Source: Methanohalophilus portucalensis
Lineage (GTDB): Archaea; Halobacteriota; Methanosarcinia; Methanosarcinales; Methanosarcinaceae
Length of the DNA stretch: 64,000 bases
Assembly (NCBI RefSeq): GCF_002761295.1
Contig: NZ_CP017881.1
Coordinates: 62,001 to 126,000, forward strand
Direction: 5' to 3'
Below the pieces are notes generated by a model. It ran no database searches. It worked only from the letters and a program-made list of their open reading frames with translations, and was not told the DNA's origin. Made by a program: the position numbers and the translations under genes. How positions within the stretch are numbered: the first letter of the stretch is position 1; every line of letters starts with the position of its first letter. Of this stretch, positions 8,805 through 17,655 are shown piece by piece.

Positions 8805-9098
8805 ATGAGTTCAATTTCAATTTTAGAAGATGTATATGATGTTATAGAAGATCGCAAAGAAAACGCAGTTGAGGGTTCTTATGTATGCTCTCTTTTGAAG
8901 CACAATAAAGGGATGGATAAGATTCTGGAAAAGATAGGTGAAGAATCCACAGAAGTAATCCTTGCCGCAAAAAATGGACAGAAAGACAGGATTATTGAGG
9001 AATCCTGCGATTTGTTTTTCCACATGCTGGTTATGCTTTCAGCCAACAATATTACCCTGGATGAGATATCTGCTGAGATGAAAGGCAGACGTCATTGA
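8805..9098 (+). CDS. hisE: Phosphoribosyl-ATP pyrophosphatase
   Basis: HisE removes pyrophosphate from phosphoribosyl-ATP, the second step of histidine biosynthesis. The 97-residue protein is an all-alpha MazG-like enzyme with the conserved KIGEESTEVILAAKNG and ESCDLFFHMLVML helices that hold the magnesium-binding acidic residues. A GGGAGTGA ribosome site precedes the ATG. No other his genes are next to it, so it is a stand-alone locus. Confidence 0.93.
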   Translation: MSSISILEDVYDVIEDRKENAVEGSYVCSLLKHNKGMDKILEKIGEESTEVILAAKNGQKDRIIEESCDLFFHMLVMLSANNITLDEISAEMKGRRH

Positions 9099-9102
9099 TA
9101 TT

Positions 9103-9978
9103 TTAGTAAACAGCAAGTTCGTGCAGTACATCGGTTTTTGATAACAGTCCTGCCGGCTCGTCGTTGAGTGTCACCACAAGTCTTCCGATATCGTGCTTGT
9201 TGAACATCTGGACTGCATCACTGAGGGAAGAATTCCCGTTAATGGTGATAAGGTCCTTTGTCATAATATCTTTAACTTTGAGGGTCATTTTTCCGCTCGC
9301 AAGAGCTTCTCCTATATCTGTGAATGTCACAATCCCGGTCATCTTGCCGTTATCTTCCACGGGGGCACCGTGTATATTGTTGCTTACCAGTATTCTGGCA
9401 GCTTCCTGAATTGTTGAATTGACACTCACATAAATTGGCTGGTGAGTTATGTAATGTTTGACGGATTTTTTGGGTAGCGAAACCATTTCGTTTATTGAGA
9501 ATAGAAGGGAATTTTCGGTATCATCCCTGCCTACGATTTCCCCACGAACTGTCAGCCTGTTTACAGGTGTCGGCCCTACCTGCACCTGGTCTCCTTCGAG
9601 GAAACTGCGGACATTGCCTATTACTTTAATCCTGCCATTGCAAAGGTCGGGATGCCTGACTGTTGTGAATATAATCTCAGCAGCTGTAGCTCCCTGTACA
9701 AGTTCCCCGTTACGATAGATGGGCACAATTGCCTCGTGTTCCATGGATGTGACGCAAAGGGCTTCATAGGCGGTACCCGTTGCACGGTATCCTCCCTTTG
9801 GACCGGGGACTCCTTCTACAAGTCCCAGCATTTTCAGGGACTGCATCTGGTTTCGGACTGTCCCTGGATTGCGGTCGATCAGATCGGCGATCTCTTCCCC
9901 TTTAACGGCCGAATCTTTCTGGCGCTGTAAATTTATCAATGCAATTAGTATTTCTTTCTGAATTGGAGTAAGTTCCAT
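9103..9978 (-). CDS. HTH transcriptional regulator with C-terminal CBS pair
   Basis: The first 60 residues form a winged helix (LTPIQKEILIALINLQRQKDS ... GTVRNQMQSLKMLGLVEG). A middle domain of about 110 residues follows, then two CBS repeats (HQPIYVSVNSTIQEAARILV ... ; VKDIMTKDLITINGNSSLSD ...). This arrangement is typical of archaeal regulators that sense a nucleotide or SAM (COG2524-like). I chose the ATG at 9978, behind a GGTGG site, over the upstream start at 10011, which would run into the promoter. It is divergent from the NOG1-type GTPase gene. Confidence 0.85.
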   Translation of the reverse strand: MELTPIQKEILIALINLQRQKDSAVKGEEIADLIDRNPGTVRNQMQSLKMLGLVEGVPGPKGGYRATGTAYEALCVTSMEHEAIVPIYRNGELVQGATAAEIIFTTVRHPDLCNGRIKVIGNVRSFLEGDQVQVGPTPVNRLTVRGEIVGRDDTENSLLFSINEMVSLPKKSVKHYITHQPIYVSVNSTIQEAARILVSNNIHGAPVEDNGKMTGIVTFTDIGEALASGKMTLKVKDIMTKDLITINGNSSLSDAVQMFNKHDIGRLVVTLNDEPAGLLSKTDVLHELAVY

Positions 9979-10017
9979 GATGACCACCGTTTTATAACAA
10001 GAAATAATCAAAAGCTG

Positions 10018-10029
10018 TATTTATAAATA
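10018..10029. promoter_or_regulatory. Palindromic TATA element between divergent genes
   Basis: TATTTATAAATA is a perfect 12-bp palindrome. It lies 39 bases upstream of the CBS-regulator start at 9978 and 66 bases upstream of the GTPase start at 10096. Its composition suits an archaeal TATA box, and its symmetry would allow use in both directions or binding by the adjacent regulator. Confidence 0.4.
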
Positions 10030-10095
10030 GTGTTTTTGCAGAATAAAGACTATATATCTTACTTGTGTTTGTCGCAATCGGAAGGTAATCGTATC

Positions 10096-11046
10096 ATGAT
10101 ATTTGAGAAGATTAGTACAGTACCTACAGAAGATGAACTTGTGGACAAGGCTTTCAGGCGGGCCAGTCGTGCAAATGCAGGTAAGGAGAGAGGAGGTAGG
10201 GAAGCTGCTCTGAAAGCAGATGAATCAATGGTACTTACTGCAGGTAACATCCTGACAGATAATCTCTCCAACATTGTGAGGAGGTTCCCCAGCTTTGAAA
10301 CCATACCACCTTTTTATTATGAAATAGCCCAGATTCTTGTAGATGTCGACAGAATGAGGCAATCTTTATCCCGGCTTGACTGGGCATCTTATAAGATCCA
10401 TGATCTCTCCAGGGAATATGTCCAGAAAATGAGGGGTGCCCCTTCATCACCACAGGTGCGAAGAGAAGCTTTTGGCCGGATGGCTTCCGTTATTTCATCC
10501 ATCAAGAAAGATCTTTTGTATCTGAATGAAGCCCGCAACAAGCTTCGCAAGCTTCCGGATGTGAGGGAAGAACCCACAATAGTTGTGGCGGGTTATCCCA
10601 ATGTGGGTAAGTCGAGTTTTGTGGCTGCTGTCACCGATGCAAGACCAGAGGTTGCTTCATATCCCTTTACAACCAAGGGTGTTACGATCGGTCACTTTAT
10701 GCGAGGATATAACCGTTATCAGGTGATCGATACTCCTGGTCTGCTCGATCGCCCTATGTCGGATCGCAACGAAGTGGAGATGCAGGCTATCACTGCTCTG
10801 AAATATCTTGATGCAGTGGTAATTTTCATCCTTGATCCCAGCGAAACCTGTGGCTATGAAATGTCCCAACAGGTAAAATTGCTTGATGATGTACGGGATA
10901 ATTTTGGATTGCCTGTGCTGGTCGCTGCAAACAAACTGGACCTTTGTGAAAACAACACGTTTAAAGTGGATATTGAAATGTCCACTCTCTCCGGTGAAGG
11001 AATAGATGAGGCGCTTTCGTTGTTACTCGAGCGCCTGGAAGAATAA
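10096..11046 (+). CDS. NOG1-family GTP-binding protein
   Basis: The 316-residue protein has the N-terminal helical NOG1 domain (about 1-150) and a G domain with G1 AGYPNVGKSS, the G2 region YPFTTKG, G3 DTPGLLDRP and G4 ANKLD. Eukaryotic NOG1 acts in 60S ribosome assembly, and the archaeal form, which lacks the long C-terminal extension, is inferred to act on the 50S subunit. The ATG at 10096 follows a GGAAGGT site. The ORF could be read from 10030, but that part is promoter-like. Confidence 0.9.
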   Translation: MIFEKISTVPTEDELVDKAFRRASRANAGKERGGREAALKADESMVLTAGNILTDNLSNIVRRFPSFETIPPFYYEIAQILVDVDRMRQSLSRLDWASYKIHDLSREYVQKMRGAPSSPQVRREAFGRMASVISSIKKDLLYLNEARNKLRKLPDVREEPTIVVAGYPNVGKSSFVAAVTDARPEVASYPFTTKGVTIGHFMRGYNRYQVIDTPGLLDRPMSDRNEVEMQAITALKYLDAVVIFILDPSETCGYEMSQQVKLLDDVRDNFGLPVLVAANKLDLCENNTFKVDIEMSTLSGEGIDEALSLLLERLEE

Positions 11047-11047
11047 T

Positions 11048-12154
11048 TTAAAGTATTTCTTCCATAATTTTCATTGCTTTTTTTATGTTTTGCATGGAGG
11101 TGGCGTATGATATGCGCATATGTCCTGCTCCACCTTCACCAAATGCTTCACCCGGCACGACCACTACTCCATTTGCGATAAGTTGCTGGGCATATTCAGG
11201 TTCGACCTCGGGGAATGCATAAAATGCACCTGCGGGCTTGTGGCATTTGATACCCATCCCATTGAGCCCTTCTATGAGCACATCCCTGCGTTTTTTAAAT
11301 TCTTCGCGCATATGCACAACCGGGTCAAGTGGTCCCTGAATGGCAGCAAGGGCAGCCCTCTGGGAAATGGAACATGCACACGCCTGTACATATTGATGAA
11401 CTTTTAACATTTGCTGGATATATTCTGAAGAAGCAGTTACGTACCCCAGTCTCCAGCCGGTCATCGAATAGGTCTTTGATGTTGCATTCACGGTAATTAC
11501 ATTGTCAGAATATTGGGCGGGGCTGACATGTTCTCCTTCATAGATAAAATGCTCATAGACCTCATCAGAAATCAGTGTAAGGTCATAGTCATCTGCAATC
11601 TCGGCAAATCCTTTCATATCCTTTTTAGTCTGGACGGCCCCTGTGGGATTGGAAGGAGAATTCACGATAAAAGCTTTGGTTTTTGACGTGATCTTTTCCA
11701 TCACGTCTTCAGGTTGCATTCTCAGGTCATCGGATAGAGGCACACCGATTCCTTTTCCTCCCATGATTCCTGCAAGAGATGAGTATGATACGAAACCCGG
11801 ATTTGCAAGAAGAACCTCATCACCCGGGTTTACCAGTGATGCAAGTGCAATTTCCAGGGCCTCTGAGGCACCGGATGTTACTATTATGTCATCCGGTGTA
11901 GTGGCAATTGCATTTTCTTCCTGGAATTTTTTGCACAGTGCTTCCCTGAGTTCTATGATGCCGGGCCCCAGGGTATACCCTGTAAATCCTTCATTTATGG
12001 CATCTATAGCACCCTTTTTTACATGTTCGGGTGTGTCAAAATCCGGCTGGCCCAATCCAAGATTGATGGCATCTGACCCGGCCGCTTCGAATATCTTACG
12101 GATGCCGGATATATCAATGTCCTGTACTCTCTGTGAGAATTTCCCGGCAAACAT
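11048..12154 (-). CDS. Class I/II PLP-dependent aminotransferase
   Basis: The 368-residue enzyme is a fold type I aminotransferase of the aspartate aminotransferase group. The pyridoxal-phosphate lysine lies in NATSKTYSMTGWRLGY, with NSPSNPTGAV and the C-terminal MRISYATS carboxylate-binding Arg also visible. The substrate could be aspartate, an aromatic amino acid or alanine, and the sequence alone does not decide. A GGAGTGA site precedes the ATG. It starts four bases after the hexuloisomerase gene, indicating cotranscription. Confidence 0.88.
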   Translation of the reverse strand: MFAGKFSQRVQDIDISGIRKIFEAAGSDAINLGLGQPDFDTPEHVKKGAIDAINEGFTGYTLGPGIIELREALCKKFQEENAIATTPDDIIVTSGASEALEIALASLVNPGDEVLLANPGFVSYSSLAGIMGGKGIGVPLSDDLRMQPEDVMEKITSKTKAFIVNSPSNPTGAVQTKKDMKGFAEIADDYDLTLISDEVYEHFIYEGEHVSPAQYSDNVITVNATSKTYSMTGWRLGYVTASSEYIQQMLKVHQYVQACACSISQRAALAAIQGPLDPVVHMREEFKKRRDVLIEGLNGMGIKCHKPAGAFYAFPEVEPEYAQQLIANGVVVVPGEAFGEGGAGHMRISYATSMQNIKKAMKIMEEIL

Positions 12155-12157
12155 GTT

Positions 12158-12760
12158 TCACTCCAGTTTGGCGTGGCGCGATTTAAGATCCGCTTCTGAT
12201 GCACCTGTGATAAAGATCAATTCTGCAACAAGGGCATCAAGGAAGACAAGGGAAGAAATTTCAAAGGAAGTTCCCAGGGGTGTGAGGTGGGAATATTCTC
12301 CTCTCATGTGTCTTTCAAGATAGCCGCCCGCGTCTTCCTTGCTGCGTCCATGTATTTCCAGGGTTGCATCTGATATATGGCCAAGTGTGGAATCCTTGTT
12401 TGAGGTTACTGTTATCAGGGTTGCTCCGATATCCTTTGCAATTCTTCCCAGGTCTGATACTGAGCGTGTTTCTCCTGATCCGGAAATGGCAATAACTACA
12501 TCGTTTTTGTGTACTGCAGGGGTTGTAGATTCTCCTACAACATAACTTGTAAATCCCAGGTGCATAAGGCGCATAGCAAAAGCTTTTCCAACAAGACCGG
12601 ATCTCCCTGCTCCCATTATAAAAATGGAATCTGCACCCATTATGTACTCAATGGTTTTCTTGATACTCTTCCTGTCGAGCCTCTGTGCTATGTTCTTTAT
12701 TTGATCGGCCATTAATTCCATGGATAATGTGAGGTGTTCACATTCATTACAGGTATTCAT
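12158..12760 (-). CDS. hxlB: 6-phospho-3-hexuloisomerase
   Basis: The 200-residue SIS-domain protein interconverts arabino-3-hexulose 6-phosphate and fructose 6-phosphate, the isomerase step of the ribulose monophosphate route that many archaea use in reverse to make ribulose 5-phosphate. The motifs FIMGAGRSGLVGKAFAMRL and the phosphosugar loop ISGSGETRSV are clear. A GGAG site lies about ten bases before the ATG. The partner hexulose-phosphate synthase is not adjacent. Confidence 0.88.
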   Translation of the reverse strand: MNTCNECEHLTLSMELMADQIKNIAQRLDRKSIKKTIEYIMGADSIFIMGAGRSGLVGKAFAMRLMHLGFTSYVVGESTTPAVHKNDVVIAISGSGETRSVSDLGRIAKDIGATLITVTSNKDSTLGHISDATLEIHGRSKEDAGGYLERHMRGEYSHLTPLGTSFEISSLVFLDALVAELIFITGASEADLKSRHAKLE

Positions 12761-12765
12761 TCTCT

Positions 12766-13275
12766 TTATTTCTCCTGTTTTTCTTTATTGTTATCCTTGT
12801 AATTTATGTTTTTTACTTTCCAGTCATCAATTTCTTCGAGATGTTCAGTTAATCGGGTGATGTCTGAATCATCCCCGTTCCAGTATATATCTATTTTTAC
12901 ATCTCTCTGCTGCAATTTTCTGACTATGTGTTCTGCAAAAAAGAAAAGGGCCTTTTTGTTATAGAAGGGTATGTGGAATGTAGCCCTGTAACCACCTTCA
13001 CATTTAGCATAGGATACCAATACATATCCATGGCTTTCATATTCTGTTATTTTCTCAAAAGGACAAACAATCTCCACTTCATGGACAGCGGATTTATCAA
13101 TCCGGGAAATCGAAATAAGGATTCTCCCAACCACGACTTCAGGAGTCTGCCTGCCAAACCACACCGATATTTTTCCATAGGTACAAATGACATTGACGTC
13201 GTCTCTTCCCATTTCATAAGACGAAAGGGACTGGTTGCTGGTATTTTCCTTAATGTCTCTTTCTATGGATTCCAT
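12766..13275 (-). CDS. Conserved hypothetical protein next to the DUF2073/Era-like pair
   Basis: The 169-residue protein has no signal peptide or membrane segment. It appears to be mixed alpha/beta, with a hydrophobic core segment (VVVGRILISISRI, EVEIVCPFEKI, YVLVSYAKCEGGYRATFHIPF), a helix KALFFFAEHIVRKL, and a charged Lys/Asn/Glu-rich tail. I do not recognise a domain. It lies 14 bases downstream of the DUF2073 gene and six bases upstream of hxlB, so it is probably part of the same transcript. There is no clear ribosome site before its ATG. Confidence 0.6.
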   Translation of the reverse strand: MESIERDIKENTSNQSLSSYEMGRDDVNVICTYGKISVWFGRQTPEVVVGRILISISRIDKSAVHEVEIVCPFEKITEYESHGYVLVSYAKCEGGYRATFHIPFYNKKALFFFAEHIVRKLQQRDVKIDIYWNGDDSDITRLTEHLEEIDDWKVKNINYKDNNKEKQEK

Positions 13276-13289
13276 AGGTTAAACAACAC

Positions 13290-13649
13290 TTATTTGTTTG
13301 AGGATACCAATGCTGTAATCATATCCCTGTCTTTCTTGAGGGTCTTGAGCTGATCGGCCGGACCAATAAGGGTCAGTCTGCCTTTTGGGCCTTTGTTGAA
13401 AAGTTTTCCCAGAAAAGACTTGGTTTCGTGGGCTGGATATGTCTCCATTTCTATACCTGAGAATTCATCAGGTGCTATTTGTGTCATTGTCATCTCGATA
13501 AGGTTGGCTTCTTCCTCAGGACTGAGTCCTCTTTCCAGTACAAGGATTTTGCCGTTTTTGACTTCATCAATGATGAAACGAACCTTTTCCACAGGGCTCA
13601 TCCTTGCAAGACGATCCTCTGAAAGTAAATCCATTTGAATACCCTGCAT
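13290..13649 (-). CDS. DUF2073-family protein
   Basis: The 119-residue protein matches the archaeal DUF2073 family, which is nearly always encoded beside an Era-like GTPase, as here. Features include the PVEKVRFIIDEVKNGKILVL segment, an acidic GLSPEEEANLIEM helix and a C-terminal GRLTLIGPADQLKTL strand-helix. A GGTGA site lies seven bases before the ATG. A role as partner or regulator of the GTPase is inferred from gene order only. Confidence 0.8.
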   Translation of the reverse strand: MQGIQMDLLSEDRLARMSPVEKVRFIIDEVKNGKILVLERGLSPEEEANLIEMTMTQIAPDEFSGIEMETYPAHETKSFLGKLFNKGPKGRLTLIGPADQLKTLKKDRDMITALVSSNK

Positions 13650-13655
13650 TTCAAA

Positions 13656-14291
13656 TCACCCAAATCTCTTTGCAATTTCCTCATAAAGAGTATCAATGTT
13701 CTTTCCTTCAAGGGCAGATATGGCAACGAGTGGATGCTGGGGGAATGCTTCCCTTATTGTTGAAGGTGATGAATCTTCACGATCGATCTTGTTGGCAGCG
13801 ATTAAGAGCGGAAGGCCACGAGCTTCCATATTTCCGATGACTGTGACATTTACCTGGGTAAACGGGTCTTCGGTTGCATCCATTACAAGGATTATACCGT
13901 CAAGGTTTTCCAGCCATTTGACCGCTTCAATAACCCCTTCAGTGGCTTCCTTTGCTCTGCGTTTAGATTCTGCTTCACTCATCCCCTGCTCCATGAATTC
14001 ATGGAAATCTATCTTTGTGGCAAGACCGGGAGTATCTATGATATCAAGTGATAATGAATTACCATTGCCTTTGATTGTTACTCCTTCTCTTCTCCTGGCA
14101 CGGCGTGTCTCATGCGCAACATTGGATACTGAACCCATGGCATCTCCTGTCCAGTCACGTAGTATGCGATTTGCAAGGGTGGTCTTTCCTGCATTTGGGG
14201 GTCCATAAATGCCAATCCTTGCACTTTTTTTATTGAGCAGTTTCTTCAGGAGACCTGTGAAGTTTCTTTTTAATGATCTTATTACTCCCAT
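13656..14291 (-). CDS. Era-like GTP-binding protein
   Basis: The 211-residue protein is a small TRAFAC-class GTPase. Motifs: G1 GIYGPPNAGKTTLANRI near residue 30, G3 DTPGLATKID, G4 AANKIDRED and a G5-like VAISALEGKNI. It lacks the KH domain of bacterial Era, so RNA binding must come from elsewhere if it occurs. The N-terminus is a basic helix. A GGAGG site precedes the ATG. It leads the set with DUF2073 and the 169-residue unknown. Confidence 0.85.
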   Translation of the reverse strand: MGVIRSLKRNFTGLLKKLLNKKSARIGIYGPPNAGKTTLANRILRDWTGDAMGSVSNVAHETRRARRREGVTIKGNGNSLSLDIIDTPGLATKIDFHEFMEQGMSEAESKRRAKEATEGVIEAVKWLENLDGIILVMDATEDPFTQVNVTVIGNMEARGLPLLIAANKIDREDSSPSTIREAFPQHPLVAISALEGKNIDTLYEEIAKRFG

Positions 14292-14373
14292 CTATTTCCT
14301 CCATTTATGATGTGGGAATTGTCCTCTTGATTTCTGATATTATCATTATATAAATAAGCGTCTGTTTTTCAAT

Positions 14374-15387
14374 TCAGGCACTTTCCTCTGTAGTAGCGAT
14401 GGCCATATTTATAGCAGTCTCAGCGATATTAGTGCCGTATTCTGCTGTCCTCTCTATACTATCGGCCACAGTTCCCAGTCCGACTACAGTCCCTACATCT
14501 TTTAGCTTCATAAAGGATGCATTGAGTTTGTCAACATCGGTTTTTATGTGCTGTATGTTCTCAATGGTTTTATTCGCCAGTTTCACATCACAACCATAGA
14601 GGGCATCAATTGCCTTTTCAACAGTGTTGCGTGCCTCCTCGCTCGCCTTTTCGATAGGCTCCATTATTTCTTCGGGAACAGGTCCTTGCAGTTTTCTGGT
14701 AACTCCTGCGATTCTGTGGGCATGGTCTGCAATCCTTTCCAGGGAACTTGCAACAAGTCGGAAATCATGATATTCATCAATAGATGTCTCTGTAGTATCG
14801 GCAAGCCGTGTTCCTCTGAACAGAGAGCGGAACTGTTTTGAGATAAGTAAAAACAATCTGTCCACTTCATCATCCCTGAGCATCACATCAAGTGCAAGGT
14901 CTTTTTCACCGGTCTTGAGAGACTGTATGGCGTCCTTGTGCATTGAAGTGGAAATCAGGTACATTCTGCGGATACTTTTTTTAATGGAAACTTCTTCAGG
15001 GTTGAGTAGATCCTGTATGAGGACACCTTTGGATGTTTCCTCGATGATTTCAGGGCCGATTAATTTGTGGCAGACCTCTCGTATTATTTTTTTCTGTTCG
15101 GCAAGTATTCTTGGGGATACAAGTTCGATAAGGTCATAACCGGCAACATAGGCGGCAATTATGTTACGTATCAGCCCTTCTCCCTTGTAATTGGTGATTT
15201 CCATCTTACGTTTTTTGGGTTTTGTTGTGGTGTCCAGAGTGGCTATATTAAGGGATCCATCGGGCTGGTTTCTGACGGATACTCTGGAGCCTGCTTCAAC
15301 TCCCATTCTCTGTGCCCAGGGTTTTGGGAGGGAAATAATGTATGTAGAACCTCCGGTTTGCTGTACTTTTCTTGTTTCTATATCCAT
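14374..15387 (-). CDS. PhoU-family phosphate regulator with N-terminal AbrB domain
   Basis: The first 50 residues form a SpoVT/AbrB-type DNA-binding hairpin (VQQTGGSTYIISLPKPWAQRM ... SRVSVRNQPDGS). Two PhoU-like helical bundles follow, with SLERIADHAHRIAG and DSIERTAEYGTNIAETAIN carrying the conserved Asp/Glu residues that bind metal clusters. In archaea this fusion is thought to couple phosphate sensing directly to transcription. Two nested palindromes upstream at 15409-15452 are candidate operators, perhaps self-regulatory. No pst genes are in the window. Confidence 0.88.
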   Translation of the reverse strand: MDIETRKVQQTGGSTYIISLPKPWAQRMGVEAGSRVSVRNQPDGSLNIATLDTTTKPKKRKMEITNYKGEGLIRNIIAAYVAGYDLIELVSPRILAEQKKIIREVCHKLIGPEIIEETSKGVLIQDLLNPEEVSIKKSIRRMYLISTSMHKDAIQSLKTGEKDLALDVMLRDDEVDRLFLLISKQFRSLFRGTRLADTTETSIDEYHDFRLVASSLERIADHAHRIAGVTRKLQGPVPEEIMEPIEKASEEARNTVEKAIDALYGCDVKLANKTIENIQHIKTDVDKLNASFMKLKDVGTVVGLGTVADSIERTAEYGTNIAETAINMAIATTEESA

Positions 15388-15408
15388 CCCTCGATTAATT
15401 CGTCATCA

Positions 15409-15452
15409 CTATATATGCGTATATAGATGGATTCCTTGTATATATGTCCATC
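15409..15452. promoter_or_regulatory. Two overlapping palindromes upstream of the PhoU-AbrB gene
   Basis: CTATATATGCGTATATAG (15409-15426) has perfect 7-bp arms around TGCG. GATGGA (15426-15431) and TCCATC (15447-15452) form a second inverted repeat around an AT-rich core. Together they occupy the promoter of the PhoU-AbrB gene (start 15387), just after the end of pcm. AbrB-type proteins bind symmetric AT-rich DNA, so autoregulation is plausible. Confidence 0.4.
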
Positions 15453-15466
15453 GTATATAATTTTCA

Positions 15467-16117
15467 TTAAATAGCTTCTCTGTACCCGTATTTTCCAATA
15501 AGGGGTACAAAAATAACGCCGCCGAGGTTTTCCTCACTGAAGGTTCCATCACCAATTTTGTGGACAAGAATCAGGTTTTGCATGTATTTGCCAACCGGTA
15601 TCACCATAATTCCGCCCGCTGAAAGTTGCTCTTTGAGAGGTTGAGGGATAGATGGAGCTGCGGAGGTTACGCACATACGTTCATATGGAGCCTGTGGGGG
15701 ATAACCGAGGGTGCCGTCGGATTCGATGACAGTAACATTGGTGTAACCCGCCCTTTTAAGGTTACTTTCGGCAAATTGTTTTAAAAAAGGGATTCTTTCA
15801 ATGCTGTATATGTGTCCTTCTTTGCCTACCATTTCGGCCATAACAGCAGCATTATAACCGGAACCGGTTCCGATCTCAAGAATCTTCATGCCCTCTTCTA
15901 TTTTCAGGACATCACACATTATGGCTACCATATGAGGTGCTGAAATCGTTTGCCTGTTCCCTATAGGTAAGGGAGAATCAATATATGCAGAGTCTTTAAG
16001 ATTTTTGGTAACAAAAAGGTGCCTGGGAACTTTACCCATAGCTTCAAGCACCTGTTTTCCGATTCCTTCTTCTTTGATCTGGTTTACCAGTTCCTTACGT
16101 TTCTCTTCATACTCCAA
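15467..16117 (-). CDS. pcm: Protein-L-isoaspartate O-methyltransferase
   Basis: The enzyme methylates isoaspartyl residues to start repair of aged proteins. The 216-residue protein has the SAM-binding [17 protein letters not shown] motif, the [19 protein letters not shown] substrate region and the C-terminal [13 protein letters not shown]. It overlaps the upstream zinc-finger gene by 34 bp, which implies translational coupling. Confidence 0.95.
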   Translation of the reverse strand: MEYEEKRKELVNQIKEEGIGKQVLEAMGKVPRHLFVTKNLKDSAYIDSPLPIGNRQTISAPHMVAIMCDVLKIEEGMKILEIGTGSGYNAAVMAEMVGKEGHIYSIERIPFLKQFAESNLKRAGYTNVTVIESDGTLGYPPQAPYERMCVTSAAPSIPQPLKEQLSAGGIMVIPVGKYMQNLILVHKIGDGTFSEENLGGVIFVPLIGKYGYREAI

Positions 16118-16737
16118 GCGGTCCTGCCCCCTCCCCAGCCTTTCTTATAGGCCACCCTGCCGAAGATTCTTTTTATATATTTGGCCTCTACTTTGTCTCC
16201 CCTTTTAAACCTGAATTTTCCTCCACGTATCTTTATTCTTGTGATCCTGAAGCGCTCTCCCCCAGCTTCGTATTCCAGGCCGACTTCATAAATTTCTTCT
16301 CCGGATACTCTTTTTGTATGGGGATTGGTATTTCCTATGGATTGTACTGATATTTTGACATCGACTTCATCAATAGCACGTGCCCAGATGGTTTCAACAT
16401 CTGCAATCTTTGCGTATTCTTCACGTTTTGTAGATGTTTCGATGGAGGTGATCTGTATGGGGTATACATCTTCACCGTTCTGGTCCTCCACAACCAATTC
16501 TTCGTTTGTTGTGATGACCTGTGTCTCTTCAAAAAGTGCATTTGTCTTGAATGATTCATCCCCTCGACTGATTACTAATCTTACGGCGATGGTCTTCTCT
16601 GTCTCGATCTCTGTGGGATGTACATCACCGCAAACCTGACACCGGACAAGCATGTTCTGTCCATCCTTCAGTATGTCGTGCCACACGAATTCCTGTGGTG
16701 AGCATGCAGGGCATGTGGTCTCGATCTCTTCACTCAT
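16084..16737 (-). CDS. HVO_0476-type zinc-finger protein
   Basis: The 217-residue protein starts with two CxxC pairs (CPAC at residues 9-12 and CQVC at about 34-37) that form a zinc ribbon. The beta-rich remainder ends in a very basic, Gly/Arg-rich tail ([23 protein letters not shown]). This matches the archaeal family named after Haloferax HVO_0476, whose function is not known to me. The ribbon plus basic tail suggests RNA or DNA contact. It overlaps pcm. Confidence 0.85.
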   Translation of the reverse strand: MSEEIETTCPACSPQEFVWHDILKDGQNMLVRCQVCGDVHPTEIETEKTIAVRLVISRGDESFKTNALFEETQVITTNEELVVEDQNGEDVYPIQITSIETSTKREEYAKIADVETIWARAIDEVDVKISVQSIGNTNPHTKRVSGEEIYEVGLEYEAGGERFRITRIKIRGGKFRFKRGDKVEAKYIKRIFGRVAYKKGWGGGRTAWSMKRNVRNW

Positions 16738-16777
16738 AATCGCCAGTTAGGTTTGAGGATATATATCTAATTGATGC

Positions 16778-17647
16778 TTATTGGATATTGCCGGCTGCAT
16801 GTGCGGCTATGAATTCCCTCAGTAGTTTTGTACCGAGCAGTGCTGTCTGTCCACTGTCATAGTCCGGAGCAATTTCCATAATATCAAAACCAACTGTGTG
16901 TGGGGCAAAAGCATGTATAAGGTCCCTTACCTGCCAGGGATCAAGACCAAAGGGCTCAGGAGTACCTGTTGCAGGGGCATAAGCAGGGTCCAGACAGTCC
17001 ATATCCAGAGATAGGTAGAATTGTGAGGTCCCTATTTCTTTCATAACCTTTGTAGCAATTTTTTTGGCAGAGTAATCTTTCACTTTTTCCGGTGTGTAAT
17101 AGGATATGTGATTATCTTGTGCAAAATCCCATTCCTCCCGGGGTCCGCTCCTTGTTCCAATGGATACATACCTGTCGGTGGCCTCTTCTAAGATATGCCG
17201 GCTGACGCACGCATGGTTATTTTTCACTCCGCCAAACTCTTCCCGCAGGTCAAAATGAGCATCCAGTGCGATCACTCCAATGTCGTCATCGTCTTTTGCA
17301 CATGCTTTAACGGTGGAAAGAGTAAGGGAGTGTTCCCCTCCTATCATAATGGGAATCTTTTCATTTTTTACTATGTCCCTGGTATCATAGTAAAGGTCCC
17401 TGAGGGTTTCATCAACAGAAGAATAAACTTCAAGGTTGCCTGCATCATGGATCGGAATAGATGCAAGGTCTATGCCAAAAAAAGGATTGTAACTTTCAAA
17501 ATTTTCAGACGCCTGTCTCATAGCATCCGGAGCCCTGCGACTTCCTGGCCTGTAAGAGGAAGTCCCGTCAAAAGGGACTCCGAATATAACATATTTTGCA
17601 GCCCCGTAATCCCACAGGGCGTCCATCATAAGGGGCTGGTAGAACAT
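16778..17647 (-). CDS. speB: Agmatinase
   Basis: The ureohydrolase splits agmatine into putrescine and urea. The 289-residue protein has all manganese-binding motifs: GGEHS, ALDAHFDLR, HACVSRHI and SLDMDCLDPAYAPATG. The gene lies eight bases downstream of the aIF5A gene. Putrescine is a precursor of the spermidine that provides the aminobutyl group for (deoxy)hypusine on aIF5A, so the pairing makes metabolic sense. Confidence 0.93.
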   Translation of the reverse strand: MFYQPLMMDALWDYGAAKYVIFGVPFDGTSSYRPGSRRAPDAMRQASENFESYNPFFGIDLASIPIHDAGNLEVYSSVDETLRDLYYDTRDIVKNEKIPIMIGGEHSLTLSTVKACAKDDDDIGVIALDAHFDLREEFGGVKNNHACVSRHILEEATDRYVSIGTRSGPREEWDFAQDNHISYYTPEKVKDYSAKKIATKVMKEIGTSQFYLSLDMDCLDPAYAPATGTPEPFGLDPWQVRDLIHAFAPHTVGFDIMEIAPDYDSGQTALLGTKLLREFIAAHAAGNIQ

Positions 17648-17655
17648 TTCATTAT

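Noticed and set aside
11643-12323. 226-residue plus-strand ORF
   Set aside because: It lies opposite the aminotransferase and hexuloisomerase genes, both of which have clear motifs. The reading is Ser/Pro-rich and shadow-like.
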